A DNA stretch of 64,000 nt from Isoptericola sp. AK164 (GTDB lineage Bacteria; Actinomycetota; Actinomycetes; Actinomycetales; Cellulomonadaceae): contig NZ_CP119106.1 of the NCBI RefSeq assembly GCF_029643425.1, forward strand, positions 2,232,001 to 2,296,000, read 5' to 3'. The notes beneath the pieces were generated by a model that saw nothing but the letters and a program-made list of their open reading frames with translations, was not told the origin of the DNA and ran no database searches. The position numbers and the translations under genes are program-made. Of this stretch, positions 16,135-24,697 are shown one piece after another (the first letter of the stretch is position 1; each line of letters starts with the position of its first letter).

Positions 16135-18597
16135 GTGAGCCCGCAGGCCCAGCGCGTCACGGTGGCGGGCCGCACCCTGTCGCTGACCAACCTCGACAAG
16201 GTGCTCTACCCCGCCACCGGCACCACGAAGGGCGAGGTGCTGCAGTACCTCGCCACGGTCGCCGACGTCCTGATCCCGCACGCGGCGCACCGACCCGCCA
16301 CCCGCAAGCGCTGGCCCGACGGCGTCGAGGGACAGTCGTTCTTCCAGAAGAACCTCGACGCCTCCACCCCCGACTGGGTGCCGCGGCACACCATCCGCCA
16401 CCGGCACTCCGTCAACGACTACGTCCTCGTCGACGACCTGGCCACGCTCACCTGGCTCGGTCAGACGGCGACCCTGGAGATCCACGTGCCGCAGTGGCGG
16501 TTCGGGCGCACCGGCGACCCGCTGCCGCCGGACCGGATGGTGCTCGACCTCGACCCGGGCCCCGGGGTCGGGCTGCCCGAGTGCGCGCAGGTCGCCCGCT
16601 GGGCCAGAGAGATCGTCGCCGGGATGGGTCTCGACCTGCTGCCGGTGACCAGCGGGTCCAAGGGACTGCACCTGTACGCGCCGCTGACGGGCCCGCACGG
16701 GACGCTCACCAGCGACGACGTCTCCGCCGTCGCCAAGGAGCTCGCCCAGCACCTCGCCACGGAGCACCCCGGCCACGTCGTGGCCGAGATGAAGCGGTCG
16801 CTGCGGACCGGCAAGGTGTTCGTCGACTGGTCGCAGAACAACGGCTCCAAGACCACGATCACCCCCTACTCCCTGCGGGGACGCGCGCAGCCGACGGTCG
16901 CCGCCCCGCGCACGTGGGACGAGCTCGAGGACCCCGACCTCCGCCAGCTCGACCACGCCGAGGTCCTCGAGCGGATCGGCCGCGACGGCGACCTGCTCGC
17001 CCCGCTGCTGGCCGGCCACCTGGACCGCCTGGAGCCCACGTCGGAGCACCTGGCGACCTTCGACCGGCTGGAGACCTACCGCGCCAAGCGCGACCCGGGA
17101 CGCACCCCCGAGCCGTTCTCCTCGGGCGCTGCACGCCCGGCCGACGCGGCGCCGCGGTTCGTGATCCAGGAGCACCACGCCCGCCGGCTGCACTGGGACT
17201 TCCGGCTTGAGCACGAGGGCGTCCTGGTCAGCTGGGCGCTACCGAAGGGCGAGCCCGCCGACCCCGACCAGAACCACCTCGCCGTGCAGACCGAGGACCA
17301 CCCGCTGGCCTACGGCGACTTCGAGGGCACGATCCCGGCCGGGGAGTACGGCGGCGGCGAGGTGACGATCTGGGACACCGGCACCTACGACCTCGAGAAG
17401 TGGCGCGAGGGCGCCGAGGTCATCGTCACGCTGCACAGCGAGCGCCGAGGGTCGCGGCGGCTCGCCCTGATCCGGACGGGAGGGCGCGGCGGTGACGACC
17501 AGCGGTCGTGGCTGATCCACCGCACCAAGGCCCAGCCCGGCGAGGCTGCCGTCGCGGGACCCACGCCGGCTCCGACAGATCCCGCCCGGGCGCCCCGCCC
17601 CATGCTCGCCACCAGCGCTCCCCCGGCCGAGCTGGCCCGGCTCGACCCGGCCGACTGGGCGTTCGAGGTCAAGTGGGACGGGTTCCGCGCGATCGCGGAG
17701 GTCCTGCCACCCGACGATGCTGCCGGCAGAGCCGGGGTCCGGCTCACGTCCCGCTCGGGTCGCGACCTCACGCCGACGTTCCCCGAGCTGCAGGCGCTGG
17801 GCGAGATGGTGCCGGCCGAGGAGCTGCCTCTCGTGCTCGACGGGGAGATCGTCGCCCTGGACGGGGACGCGCGGCCGAGCTTCCGCCGGTTGCAGCAGCG
17901 GGCCAACCTCGCCGCACCCCGCGACGTGGAGCGTGCCCGCCGACGGGTCGGCGTCGACCTCGTCCTCTTCGACGTGCTGCGAACCGCCGGCGTCGACCTG
18001 ACCGACCACCCCTACACGGAGCGGCGTGCCGCGCTGGATCGGCTGGTGTCGCCACGGCCCCCGGTGCACGTGCCGGCGGGGCTGGAGGGCACGGCCGAGG
18101 AGGCGATGGCCGAGTCCCGCCGGCTCGGGCTCGAGGGCGTGGTCGCCAAGCGCCGGCGGGCCGGGTACGCGGCGGGCCGCCGCTCGCGCGACTGGCTCAA
18201 GATCAAGCACGCCCCCACCCAGGAGGCGGTGGTGATCGGCTGGCGTCCGCTGCGGACCGGGACGCCGACCGAGGACCCTCGCTCGGCGGGAGGGCTGCTG
18301 CTCGCGCTGCCGTCCGGTGACGGCTGGCGGTACGTGGGGCGGGTCGGCACCGGGTTCTCCGACCGGGTGCGGCGCGAGGTGGTCACGCGGCTCGCCCCGC
18401 ACGAGCAGTCCGCACCGGCGACCGACGACGTCCCGGCGGCCGACGCCGTCGGCGCCCGGTGGGTGGCCCCCGCCGAGGTCGTCGAGGTCCAGCACGCCGG
18501 CTGGACCGGCGACGTCCCCGGCGAGGGCAGCCTGCGGCACGCCGTGTGGCGCGGCTTCCGGCCGGACTCGGCGCCCGACCGGGTGCGCGTGGAGTGA
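16135..18597 (+). CDS. ligD: LigD, multifunctional NHEJ polymerase-phosphoesterase-ligase
   Basis: 820 aa in the mycobacterial order Pol-PE-Lig. The polymerase/primase domain (~1-290) has LDLDPGPG (metal Asp pair), SGSKGLHLYAPL and FVDWSQNNGSKTT. The 3'-phosphoesterase domain (~340-490) has RRLHWDFRLEHEG and PAGEYGGGEV. The ATP-dependent ligase domain (~500-820) carries the nucleotidyl lysine in EVKWDGFRA (~residue 512) and a later GVVAKRRRAGY segment. It fills and seals ends held by Ku. GTG at 16135 is preceded by AGGATGGG. Ku is on the other strand beyond two unrelated genes. Confidence 0.95.
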   Translation: MSPQAQRVTVAGRTLSLTNLDKVLYPATGTTKGEVLQYLATVADVLIPHAAHRPATRKRWPDGVEGQSFFQKNLDASTPDWVPRHTIRHRHSVNDYVLVDDLATLTWLGQTATLEIHVPQWRFGRTGDPLPPDRMVLDLDPGPGVGLPECAQVARWAREIVAGMGLDLLPVTSGSKGLHLYAPLTGPHGTLTSDDVSAVAKELAQHLATEHPGHVVAEMKRSLRTGKVFVDWSQNNGSKTTITPYSLRGRAQPTVAAPRTWDELEDPDLRQLDHAEVLERIGRDGDLLAPLLAGHLDRLEPTSEHLATFDRLETYRAKRDPGRTPEPFSSGAARPADAAPRFVIQEHHARRLHWDFRLEHEGVLVSWALPKGEPADPDQNHLAVQTEDHPLAYGDFEGTIPAGEYGGGEVTIWDTGTYDLEKWREGAEVIVTLHSERRGSRRLALIRTGGRGGDDQRSWLIHRTKAQPGEAAVAGPTPAPTDPARAPRPMLATSAPPAELARLDPADWAFEVKWDGFRAIAEVLPPDDAAGRAGVRLTSRSGRDLTPTFPELQALGEMVPAEELPLVLDGEIVALDGDARPSFRRLQQRANLAAPRDVERARRRVGVDLVLFDVLRTAGVDLTDHPYTERRAALDRLVSPRPPVHVPAGLEGTAEEAMAESRRLGLEGVVAKRRRAGYAAGRRSRDWLKIKHAPTQEAVVIGWRPLRTGTPTEDPRSAGGLLLALPSGDGWRYVGRVGTGFSDRVRREVVTRLAPHEQSAPATDDVPAADAVGARWVAPAEVVEVQHAGWTGDVPGEGSLRHAVWRGFRPDSAPDRVRVE

Positions 18598-18600
18598 ACC

Positions 18601-19305
18601 TCACACCTCGCGGGCGTACACCACGGTGTTGTCGACGTAGTGGCCCCAGTCCGCGTCCCAGGCACCGCCGCAGGTGATGACCCGCAGCTCCGGGCCGTCG
18701 GTGTTGGCGTAGACCGCGCGCGTGGGGAACTCCCGCTTCGGGTACTGCTCGACGCGGTCGACGACGAAGGTCGCGGTCGACCCGTCGCGCCGGTCGACGT
18801 GGATCTCCTGGCCCGGCTGCATCTCCGAGAGGCGGTAGAACACGGACGCCCCGTTCGGGCTGTCGACGTGCCCCTCGATGACGGCCGGGCCGTCCTCGCC
18901 GGGCCGCGGCGACCCGTCGAACCAGGCCGCACGGTCGATGTCGTCCCCGGCGGGCACCTCGATCGTGCCGTCGTCGTTCAGCCCCAGGTGCAGCAGGTCG
19001 GAGTCGACGTCGATGGCCGGGATCCGGACCTGCTCGGGCAAGGCCGCACGCTCCTGCTGCTCCGACGTCTGCTCCGGCGCCGCCGAGGCCGTCGGCGCCT
19101 CCGACGTCGGCGCGCCGGAGGGTGTCGGGGCCGGGGCCGCCGAGGGGGCGGGGAGGGCCCCGCCGGCCGGGCCGCTCGGGCTCGGCGCCGCGGCCGGGAC
19201 CTCGCCCGGCCCGGTGTCCTGGTCGCCGAGCCCGACGGCGACCGCCGTCCCGCCGCCGAGCACCAGCCCGGCGGCGAGGACGACGGCCACGCGTCGGCGC
19301 CGCAT
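18601..19305 (-). CDS. class F sortase
   Basis: 234 aa: basic N-terminus, one hydrophobic helix (~6-28), a Pro/Ala/Ser-rich linker (~35-85) and a compact sortase domain. Catalytic residues: His in VIEGHVDS, Cys in LRVITCGGAWD, and Arg near the end in NTVVYAREV. This short actinobacterial type is classed as sortase F, a membrane transpeptidase that attaches proteins to the cell wall. Its ATG at 19305 shares a base with the stop of the upstream CHRD gene (TGATG), so the two are coupled and the CHRD protein is the likely substrate. It ends 4 bases from the convergent ligD stop. Confidence 0.88.
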   Translation of the reverse strand: MRRRRVAVVLAAGLVLGGGTAVAVGLGDQDTGPGEVPAAAPSPSGPAGGALPAPSAAPAPTPSGAPTSEAPTASAAPEQTSEQQERAALPEQVRIPAIDVDSDLLHLGLNDDGTIEVPAGDDIDRAAWFDGSPRPGEDGPAVIEGHVDSPNGASVFYRLSEMQPGQEIHVDRRDGSTATFVVDRVEQYPKREFPTRAVYANTDGPELRVITCGGAWDADWGHYVDNTVVYAREV

Positions 19306-20090
19306 CAGGACTCCTGCGTGCCGCGACGGCGGGCGAGCAGCCCGGCGCCGACGCCCGCACCGGCGAGCAGCGCGACGCCACCGGCCGTGATCAGGGCGCC
19401 CGGCTCGGCGCCCGCGGTGCTGCCGGTACCGGTCTGCACGCCACCGGCGGGCATCTCGTCCATCTGCGCGGCGTCGAGGATGCCGCACAGGGCCGGGTCC
19501 GTGGCCTCGGCGGGCAGCGACGGGTCGAGGTCCGACTCGGTGTCGCCGTCGTAGGCACCGCTGCCGTCGTAGTCCACACCGTGGACCACGAGCGCGACGT
19601 CACCGGCGAGGATGTTGTCGGCGAGGTCCTCGGAGACCTCGATCTCGCCGCGCTGGTAGTCGATGCTGCCGCCCTCGGCCGTGTCGAAGCGGTCCACGGC
19701 GAGCGCCGAGTCGCCGGACGTGTCGCCGGACGTGGTCAGCGAGAGCTGGACCGACCCGTAGGACGGCACACCCTCGGACGTGGTGATGGTGCCGGAACCG
19801 TCGGCGTCGTCGGCCTCGGTCGGGCACTGGTTGGCCGCGTCCGGGCCGAAGTGCAGGTGGGCGGCGTGCGGGCTGCCGGCGAGCAGCCCCGAGGCCGCGA
19901 ACTCGACCGTGAGGGTCGTGCCCTCGACCCAGACCATCGCGTCGCCGCTGCCGTCCACCCCGTTGAGGGGCACCGGCGTGAGGTCGCCGGACGCGGTGCC
20001 GTCGGCCGCGGCGGCCGGACCGGTGACGGCCAGCAGGCCGGCGAGCGAGAGGGCGGGCGCGGCGAGCGCTGCGCGGGTACGTGCCTTCAT
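19305..20090 (-). CDS. secreted CHRD-type protein with C-terminal membrane anchor, putative sortase substrate
   Basis: 261 aa. Signal peptide (residues ~1-29, ending PAAAADG); a CHRD-like domain (~35-205) with the His pair HAAHLHFGP and VALVVHGVDYDGSG; then a low-complexity linker (PAGGVQTGTGSTAGAEPG), a hydrophobic helix (ALITAGGVALLAGAGVGAGL) and an ARRRGTQES tail. The tripartite end resembles a cell-wall sorting signal, but no exact LPxTG is present; MPAGG or VQTG are candidates. ATG at 20090 follows GAAGGGAAC. Coupled to the class F sortase. Biochemical role of CHRD domains is unknown. Confidence 0.75.
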   Translation of the reverse strand: MKARTRAALAAPALSLAGLLAVTGPAAAADGTASGDLTPVPLNGVDGSGDAMVWVEGTTLTVEFAASGLLAGSPHAAHLHFGPDAANQCPTEADDADGSGTITTSEGVPSYGSVQLSLTTSGDTSGDSALAVDRFDTAEGGSIDYQRGEIEVSEDLADNILAGDVALVVHGVDYDGSGAYDGDTESDLDPSLPAEATDPALCGILDAAQMDEMPAGGVQTGTGSTAGAEPGALITAGGVALLAGAGVGAGLLARRRGTQES

Positions 20091-20231
20091 GATCGTTCCC
20101 TTCGTCCCGAGCCGCGACGTTCGCGGCTCATCGAGGGTTCGGAGCACCGGCGGGGGCGGATGGGTCGGGATCGTGATCCGTCTCGCAACGCGTGCCGGAA
20201 TGCCTGCCCGCGGCCCTCGGTTGCCCGGGGA

Positions 20232-21155
20232 ATGCGAGCAATCACCTACGCGAAGTACGGCAGCGCCGACGTCCTGGAGCTCACGGAGCAGCCCGACCCC
20301 CACCCCGGCGCGGACGCCGTGGTCGTCCGCGTGAAGGCGGCCTCGGTCAACCCCGTGGACTGGAAGGTGCGCGAGGGCTACCTCGACGGGCTGCTCGACA
20401 CCCAGTTCCCGGTGGTGCCGGGCTGGGACGTCGCCGGCGTCGTCGAGCAGGTCGGCCTGGACACCCCCGAGTACGCGGTGGGCGACGAGGTCTACGGCTA
20501 CGTCCGCAAGGACTGGGTCCACGGCGGCACGTTCGCCGAGCTGGTCTCCGCTCCGGTGCGGACGCTCGCCCCCAAGCCGTCGACGCTGTCCTTCGAGGAG
20601 GCGGCCGCGGTGCCGCTGACGGGTCTGACGGCCCTGCAGTCGATCCGCCGCGCCGGGGTCTCCGCGGGGCAGACGGTCCTCGTGCACGCCGCGGCCGGCG
20701 GCGTCGGGTCGTTCGCCGTCCAGATCGCGAAGGCCCGCGGTGCGCGGGTGATCGGGACCGCGAGCGAGCCCAACCACGACTTCCTGCGCGCGCTCGGCGC
20801 CGAGCCGGTCACCTACGGGGACGGTCTCGCGGACCGCGTCCGGGCCCTGGCGCCCGAGGGCGTCGACGTGGCGCTGGACTTCGTCGGCGGCGACGCCGTG
20901 GCGGCGAGTGCGGCTGCCCTGGCCCCCGGCGGCACGATCGCCTCGATCGCGGATCCGGCGGCACGCGACGAGCACGGCGGGCTGTACGTCTGGGTCCGCC
21001 CCTCGACGGACGACCTGGCCGAGCTCGGCGCCCTGATCGACGAGGGCACCGTCTCCGTCGAGGTCGCGGAGGTCTACGACCTGGCCGACGCCGCGGCGGC
21101 GCACCGGGCCAGCGAGACCGGCCACGTGCGCGGCAAGATCGTCGTGCGGGTCTGA
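20232..21155 (+). CDS. NADP-dependent quinone oxidoreductase-like MDR enzyme
   Basis: 307 aa of the zinc-free medium-chain dehydrogenase/reductase type. N-terminal GroES-like fold (MRAITYAKYGSADVLEL, VNPVDWKVREG), then a Rossmann NADP-binding motif AAAGGVGSFAVQIAK (~residue 150), and a family end ASETGHVRGKIVVRV. The zinc-ligand Cys/His set of alcohol dehydrogenases is absent. Probably reduces quinones or enones with NADPH. It is divergent from the CHRD gene and convergent with the siderophore-interacting protein. No clear Shine-Dalgarno is seen before ATG 20232. Confidence 0.85.
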   Translation: MRAITYAKYGSADVLELTEQPDPHPGADAVVVRVKAASVNPVDWKVREGYLDGLLDTQFPVVPGWDVAGVVEQVGLDTPEYAVGDEVYGYVRKDWVHGGTFAELVSAPVRTLAPKPSTLSFEEAAAVPLTGLTALQSIRRAGVSAGQTVLVHAAAGGVGSFAVQIAKARGARVIGTASEPNHDFLRALGAEPVTYGDGLADRVRALAPEGVDVALDFVGGDAVAASAAALAPGGTIASIADPAARDEHGGLYVWVRPSTDDLAELGALIDEGTVSVEVAEVYDLADAAAAHRASETGHVRGKIVVRV

Positions 21156-21222
21156 CGCCCGCTCCGGCGCACACCGTCGGTCCCGTCCCCCGCGGACGGC
21201 ACGATGCGGGCCGCGCCGCGAC

Positions 21223-22062
21223 TCAGGTCGCGGCGCGGCCGTGTCGCCAGTAGCCGGCGAAGTGCACGTGCGACTTGGGCACGCCCCGGTCGTTGACCAG
21301 GTGACGTCGGGTCCCGGTCGCCAGGCCGGACTCCCCGACGACGAAGGCGTACACCGAGCCGGCCGGGAACCGGGCCCCGCGCACGACCTCGAGCGCCGCC
21401 TGCCCCGGCACGGCTGCCGGGTCGGCCCGGTCCCGCTCCACCCACAGCAGGTCCACGCCGTCCGGCACCCGCACCTCCTGCCGGTCGTCGGCCGTCGGGA
21501 CCTCGACGATCGCCAGACCCCGCGCGTCCGCGGGCAGCGCCTCGCCGATGCCGGCGACGGCGGGCAGCCCGGTCTCGTCGGCGACGAGCAGCGTCCAGTC
21601 CGCGTCCTCGGGAGGGTCGTACCCGCAGCCCTGGTCGAGCATCCCGACGGTGTCGCCGGGACGCGCCGTGGCGGCGAAGGTCGTCGCCGGACCGCTGTGC
21701 TCGTCCGGGGTGCCGTCGTCGGACAGACCGTGCAGCACGAAGTCCACGTCGATCTCCGACAGCTCGGGCCGTGCGGCCCGGATGGTGTAGCTGCGTACCC
21801 ACGGCCGGCGCGAGCGCGGCGTGGCGAGGTACTGCGCGTACCAGCCGAGGCTCGAGGTGCGGGTGGGCAGCTTCATCGCGTCCTGGCCGGGACGCGGCAG
21901 GAACAGCCGGAACCACTGGTCGGCGCCCAGGCACGTGAGACGGCTCAGCTGCTCCCCGCCGAGGGTCACCCGGACGAGGTGCGGCGAGATCTGCTTGGTG
22001 GCCACGACCGAGGCCACGAGCACGTGTGGTTCGACGGGCCGGCGCCCGGGGTTGCTGCTCAT
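21223..22062 (-). CDS. siderophore-interacting protein (FAD-dependent ferric reductase)
   Basis: 279 aa of the SIP/ViuB family. N-terminal FAD-binding barrel with HLVRVTLGGEQL and the flavin motif RSYTIR, then a C-terminal NAD(P)H-binding half with LLVADETGLPAVAGI and the family end VPKSHVHFAGYWRHGRA. These enzymes reduce ferric siderophores in the cytoplasm to release iron. The ATG at 22062 lies 6 bases from an IdeR/DtxR-type box that contains its likely -10, so expression should be shut off by Fe(II)-loaded regulator. No siderophore transporter is adjacent. Confidence 0.9.
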   Translation of the reverse strand: MSSNPGRRPVEPHVLVASVVATKQISPHLVRVTLGGEQLSRLTCLGADQWFRLFLPRPGQDAMKLPTRTSSLGWYAQYLATPRSRRPWVRSYTIRAARPELSEIDVDFVLHGLSDDGTPDEHSGPATTFAATARPGDTVGMLDQGCGYDPPEDADWTLLVADETGLPAVAGIGEALPADARGLAIVEVPTADDRQEVRVPDGVDLLWVERDRADPAAVPGQAALEVVRGARFPAGSVYAFVVGESGLATGTRRHLVNDRGVPKSHVHFAGYWRHGRAAT

Positions 22063-22068
22063 CGCGAC

Positions 22069-22087
22069 CTAGGTTAGGCGAACCTCA
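22069..22087 (-). promoter_or_regulatory. IdeR/DmdR iron box overlapping the siderophore-interacting protein promoter
   Basis: 19-bp site with core AGGTTAGGC-GAACCT, matching 16 of 19 positions of the IdeR/DtxR consensus as I recall it (differences at positions 1, 12 and 18). The minus-strand -10 candidate TAACCT (22071-22076) lies inside it, 8 bases before the ATG. Bound regulator would block the promoter. The MntR-type protein at 9282-9980 has Mn-type ligands and is probably not the regulator. It may also affect the divergent DUF2599 gene, which starts 50 bases beyond the box. Confidence 0.8.
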
Positions 22088-22136
22088 CTCGCCGTGGCCA
22101 GCCCCGTCCGCCCGCCGGAACCCGCACACTGGACGG

Positions 22137-23021
22137 GTGCAGCCCTCCCCCGCTCCCCGCGGATTCCTCACCCCGGCCTGTGGCGTCGCGGTGGCCGTGG
22201 GCCTCGTCGTCGTGCTGGGCGCCTGCGGCCCGGACGCCGATCCCGAGGGCGCCGCAGGAGGCGCCGCGAGCGAGCCCTCGCCACCGGCGACCACGTCCCC
22301 TACCACGGACCCGACGACCGCGATGCCCGGCACCCCGGCGCCGTCGGCACCGTCCGCTGCCGGGCAGCATCTCCGCGTCGCGGCGGGCGACGTCGTCGTG
22401 GACCTCGCCGGCGACTGGCCCGAGGACTCCGCCCCACGGGTCGCGGGCACGGGGGCGTCCCGGACCGTGTCGACCGGGACCGGCGCGCTCCCGCTGACGT
22501 TCTCCGTCGACGGCGGCGAGCTCGTCCGGCACGCGGACGGGAGCGTCAGCGTGCTCGACGCCGACGGCGGGTCCCCGGTCGGGGGGCTGACGCGGCCCGA
22601 CGGCCCCGCCACGTTCCGGGACGTCGACCCGCAGCACCTGGAGCTCGTGGGCACTGCGGGCACTGCGGGCACCGACGACGACGGCGCGACGTCCGGCGAC
22701 GGTGCACGCGAGGAGGTGGGCACGGCCCTCGGCACCGCGGGCGTCGTCGACGCCACCTGGGGCGAACGGGAGGGCGGCCGGTCGCTGGCCGTCGACGCGA
22801 CGGACTGGGCCCGCTCGGCCGGGACCGCGGGCGTCGAGCTCGTCTGGGCGGAGCTGGTGGCCGCCGACCCGGAGGTCGACACGGCGACGATGCGCGACCA
22901 GCTCGTCTGCCACGCCCTGGGCGCCCCCGACAAGGCGACGTGGAACCTCGAGCCGTGGCGTCCCGACGTCGGGCTGGTCGCAGTGCTCGCGGCGCGCTGC
23001 AACCCCACCGACGAGGGCTGA
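22137..23021 (+). CDS. DUF2599 lipoprotein
   Basis: 294 aa from GTG at 22137. Type II signal peptide with lipobox LGAC (Cys near residue 31), then a Ser/Thr/Pro-rich linker (~35-75), a poorly conserved middle, and a C-terminal DUF2599 domain (~200-290). That domain has GRSLAVDATDWAR, MRDQLVCHA, KATWNLEPWRPDVGL and a terminal CNP; two Cys are likely disulfide-bonded. Function of DUF2599 is unknown. Divergent from the siderophore-interacting protein, sharing the iron-box region. Confidence 0.78.
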   Translation: MQPSPAPRGFLTPACGVAVAVGLVVVLGACGPDADPEGAAGGAASEPSPPATTSPTTDPTTAMPGTPAPSAPSAAGQHLRVAAGDVVVDLAGDWPEDSAPRVAGTGASRTVSTGTGALPLTFSVDGGELVRHADGSVSVLDADGGSPVGGLTRPDGPATFRDVDPQHLELVGTAGTAGTDDDGATSGDGAREEVGTALGTAGVVDATWGEREGGRSLAVDATDWARSAGTAGVELVWAELVAADPEVDTATMRDQLVCHALGAPDKATWNLEPWRPDVGLVAVLAARCNPTDEG

Positions 23022-23104
23022 GCCGGCGGCCGGCACGACCGGACGGCAGCGGCCCTGCGCCACCCCTCCTGACCGGGGAACGTGCAGCACGTCGACACAT
23101 CCGC

Positions 23105-23124
23105 AATAGAACATCTGTTCTATT
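23105..23124. promoter_or_regulatory. LexA/SOS-type palindrome upstream of the DUF222-HNH gene
   Basis: Perfect inverted repeat with 9-base arms AATAGAACA and TGTTCTATT around TC. It contains GAAC-N4-GTTC, the core of the Gram-positive/actinobacterial SOS box. It overlaps the probable -35 (TAGAAC, 23107-23112), and the -10 TAGTCT (23130-23135) ends 7 bases before the ATG. LexA binding here would block RNA polymerase until DNA damage. Confidence 0.8.
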
Positions 23125-23129
23125 TCTGG

Positions 23130-23135
23130 TAGTCT
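23130..23135 (+). promoter_or_regulatory. candidate -10 element of the DUF222-HNH gene
   Basis: TAGTCT, 17 bases after TAGAAC, which lies within the SOS-type palindrome, and 7 bases before the ATG. Confidence 0.5.
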
Positions 23136-23142
23136 ACCTGGC

Positions 23143-24675
23143 ATGACGCAGATGTCGGACCAGCCCTGGGGAGCATCACCCGACCAGATGCTCGCTGCGC
23201 TCCGACGCGCGACGCAGAGGGCCGTGGCGAGCCTCGATGCCGTCGGCTCTGCGGACGAGCACCCGGCAGATCTGGACGCGACGCTCGACGCCGTCGAAGC
23301 GGTACAGGCCGCCGTCAACACGCTCGAGGGGCTGCGGGCGGTGCTGGCCGACCGGCTCCGGCGGCAGGCGGACCGCTCCCCCGGCTCGCTCGTCGACACC
23401 GAGGACGCGATCGCCCGGCGGGCCGACGCCGGACGGCAGCGGGAGCTCGCGCTGCGTGCCGTCACGGCCGACCTCGCCACGTCCCTGCACGTCGGTGACG
23501 GCGCCGCCCGGCGCCTGCTGGACCACGCCACGACGCTGACCACCGTCGCGCCACGCACGGTACGCGCCGTCGTGGACGGCACGGTCTCCTGGCCGAAGGC
23601 CGAGATCCTCGCCCGGGAAATCGACGACCTGACCGTCGCGGAAGCGGCGCATGTCGAGGCGCGCGTGCTGCCGGTCGCCGCCACGTCGACGCCGGCTCAG
23701 CTCCGGTCGCGGGCTCGCCGCGCCCGGGAGGAGGCCCACCCGGTACCCGCCGACGTCCGCCACGCCGAGGAGACCTCGCGTCGCGAGGTCTGGCTCGATC
23801 CCGGGCGCGACGGCATGGCCTGGCTCACCGCGCACCTGCCGGCGCCGTTCGCCCACGCCGTCCACGACCGGCTGACCAGCACCGCGACTCGTCTCCGCTC
23901 GGAGGGCGACGACCGCAGCACGGGACAGCTGCGCGCCGACGTCCTGGCCGACCTGCTGCTCGACGACGGCACGCTCGACCGCGGTGTGCTCGGTGCCGAC
24001 GATCTCGTCGGATCCGTCGGAGCGCCGCGTCCCGAGGAGGCGCCCGGGCCGTCCGCTGCCGGGACTCCCCCGGTGCGCCCTGTCGGCGCACTCGCCCCGA
24101 TCGCCCGCGCGATCCGGCCACGGGTCCACCTCACCGTCCCGGTCCTGTCGTTGCTGGGCGTCGGCGACGCCCCGGCCAGCCTCGACGGCCGCACCCCGGT
24201 CGACGCCGAGACCGCCCGTGCGCTGTGCGCGCACGCCCCGTCGTTCCGACGCATCCTCACCGACCCCGAGACCGGCGCGGTGCTGTCGGTCGGCCGCTCC
24301 ACATACCAGGCGCCCGCCGACCTCAAGGCGATGCTCGCCGAACGGGATGCCACCTGCCGGTTCCCCGGTTGCGTCCGCCCGGTGTCGGGCACCGATCTCG
24401 ACCACACCGTGGCCTGGGCCGACGGCGGCACGACCGGTACCGACAACCTCGCCCACCTGTGCCGTCACCACCACGTGCTCAAGCACCAGACCCGGTGGAG
24501 GGTCCGCCAGCTCGGCGCCGGCCGGCTGCGATGGACCTCACCGACGGGGCGCGTCCACGAGACCGTTCCTCCCCTGCCGGAGACCACCCGGCACCGCGCA
24601 CCGCCGACGCCGCCTGCACTGCCGGCCCCGTCGCGAGCGCACGAGACCGCCGACCTGGGCCCGCCTCCGTTCTGA
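23143..24675 (+). CDS. DUF222 domain-containing HNH nuclease-like protein (13E12 type)
   Basis: 510 aa. The N-terminal three-quarters is a helical DUF222/13E12-type region. It is followed at about residues 400-450 by an HNH domain with CRFPGCVRP, LDHTVAWADGGTT, DNLAHLCRHHHVLKH, carrying the metal-binding His/Asn pattern. A Pro-rich tail follows. 13E12-family genes in mycobacteria belong to the LexA regulon, and a perfect SOS-type box stands in this promoter. ATG at 23143 has no Shine-Dalgarno and lies 7 bases after TAGTCT, suggesting a leaderless mRNA. Cellular role and DNA target are unknown. Confidence 0.88.
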   Translation: MTQMSDQPWGASPDQMLAALRRATQRAVASLDAVGSADEHPADLDATLDAVEAVQAAVNTLEGLRAVLADRLRRQADRSPGSLVDTEDAIARRADAGRQRELALRAVTADLATSLHVGDGAARRLLDHATTLTTVAPRTVRAVVDGTVSWPKAEILAREIDDLTVAEAAHVEARVLPVAATSTPAQLRSRARRAREEAHPVPADVRHAEETSRREVWLDPGRDGMAWLTAHLPAPFAHAVHDRLTSTATRLRSEGDDRSTGQLRADVLADLLLDDGTLDRGVLGADDLVGSVGAPRPEEAPGPSAAGTPPVRPVGALAPIARAIRPRVHLTVPVLSLLGVGDAPASLDGRTPVDAETARALCAHAPSFRRILTDPETGAVLSVGRSTYQAPADLKAMLAERDATCRFPGCVRPVSGTDLDHTVAWADGGTTGTDNLAHLCRHHHVLKHQTRWRVRQLGAGRLRWTSPTGRVHETVPPLPETTRHRAPPTPPALPAPSRAHETADLGPPPF

Positions 24676-24697
24676 CGGGCCGACGGGCGGCCACACC

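Noticed and set aside
20091-20231. Riboswitch or small RNA between the CHRD and oxidoreductase genes
   Set aside because: Only ordinary promoter-length spacer with short inverted repeats around GCCGCGACGTTCGCGGC; nothing matching a known class could be recognised by eye.
23143-24675. DUF222-HNH gene as a mobile homing endonuclease or prophage HNH
   Set aside because: DUF222 domain, a LexA-type box and lack of flanking phage or intron structure point to the chromosomal 13E12 family.
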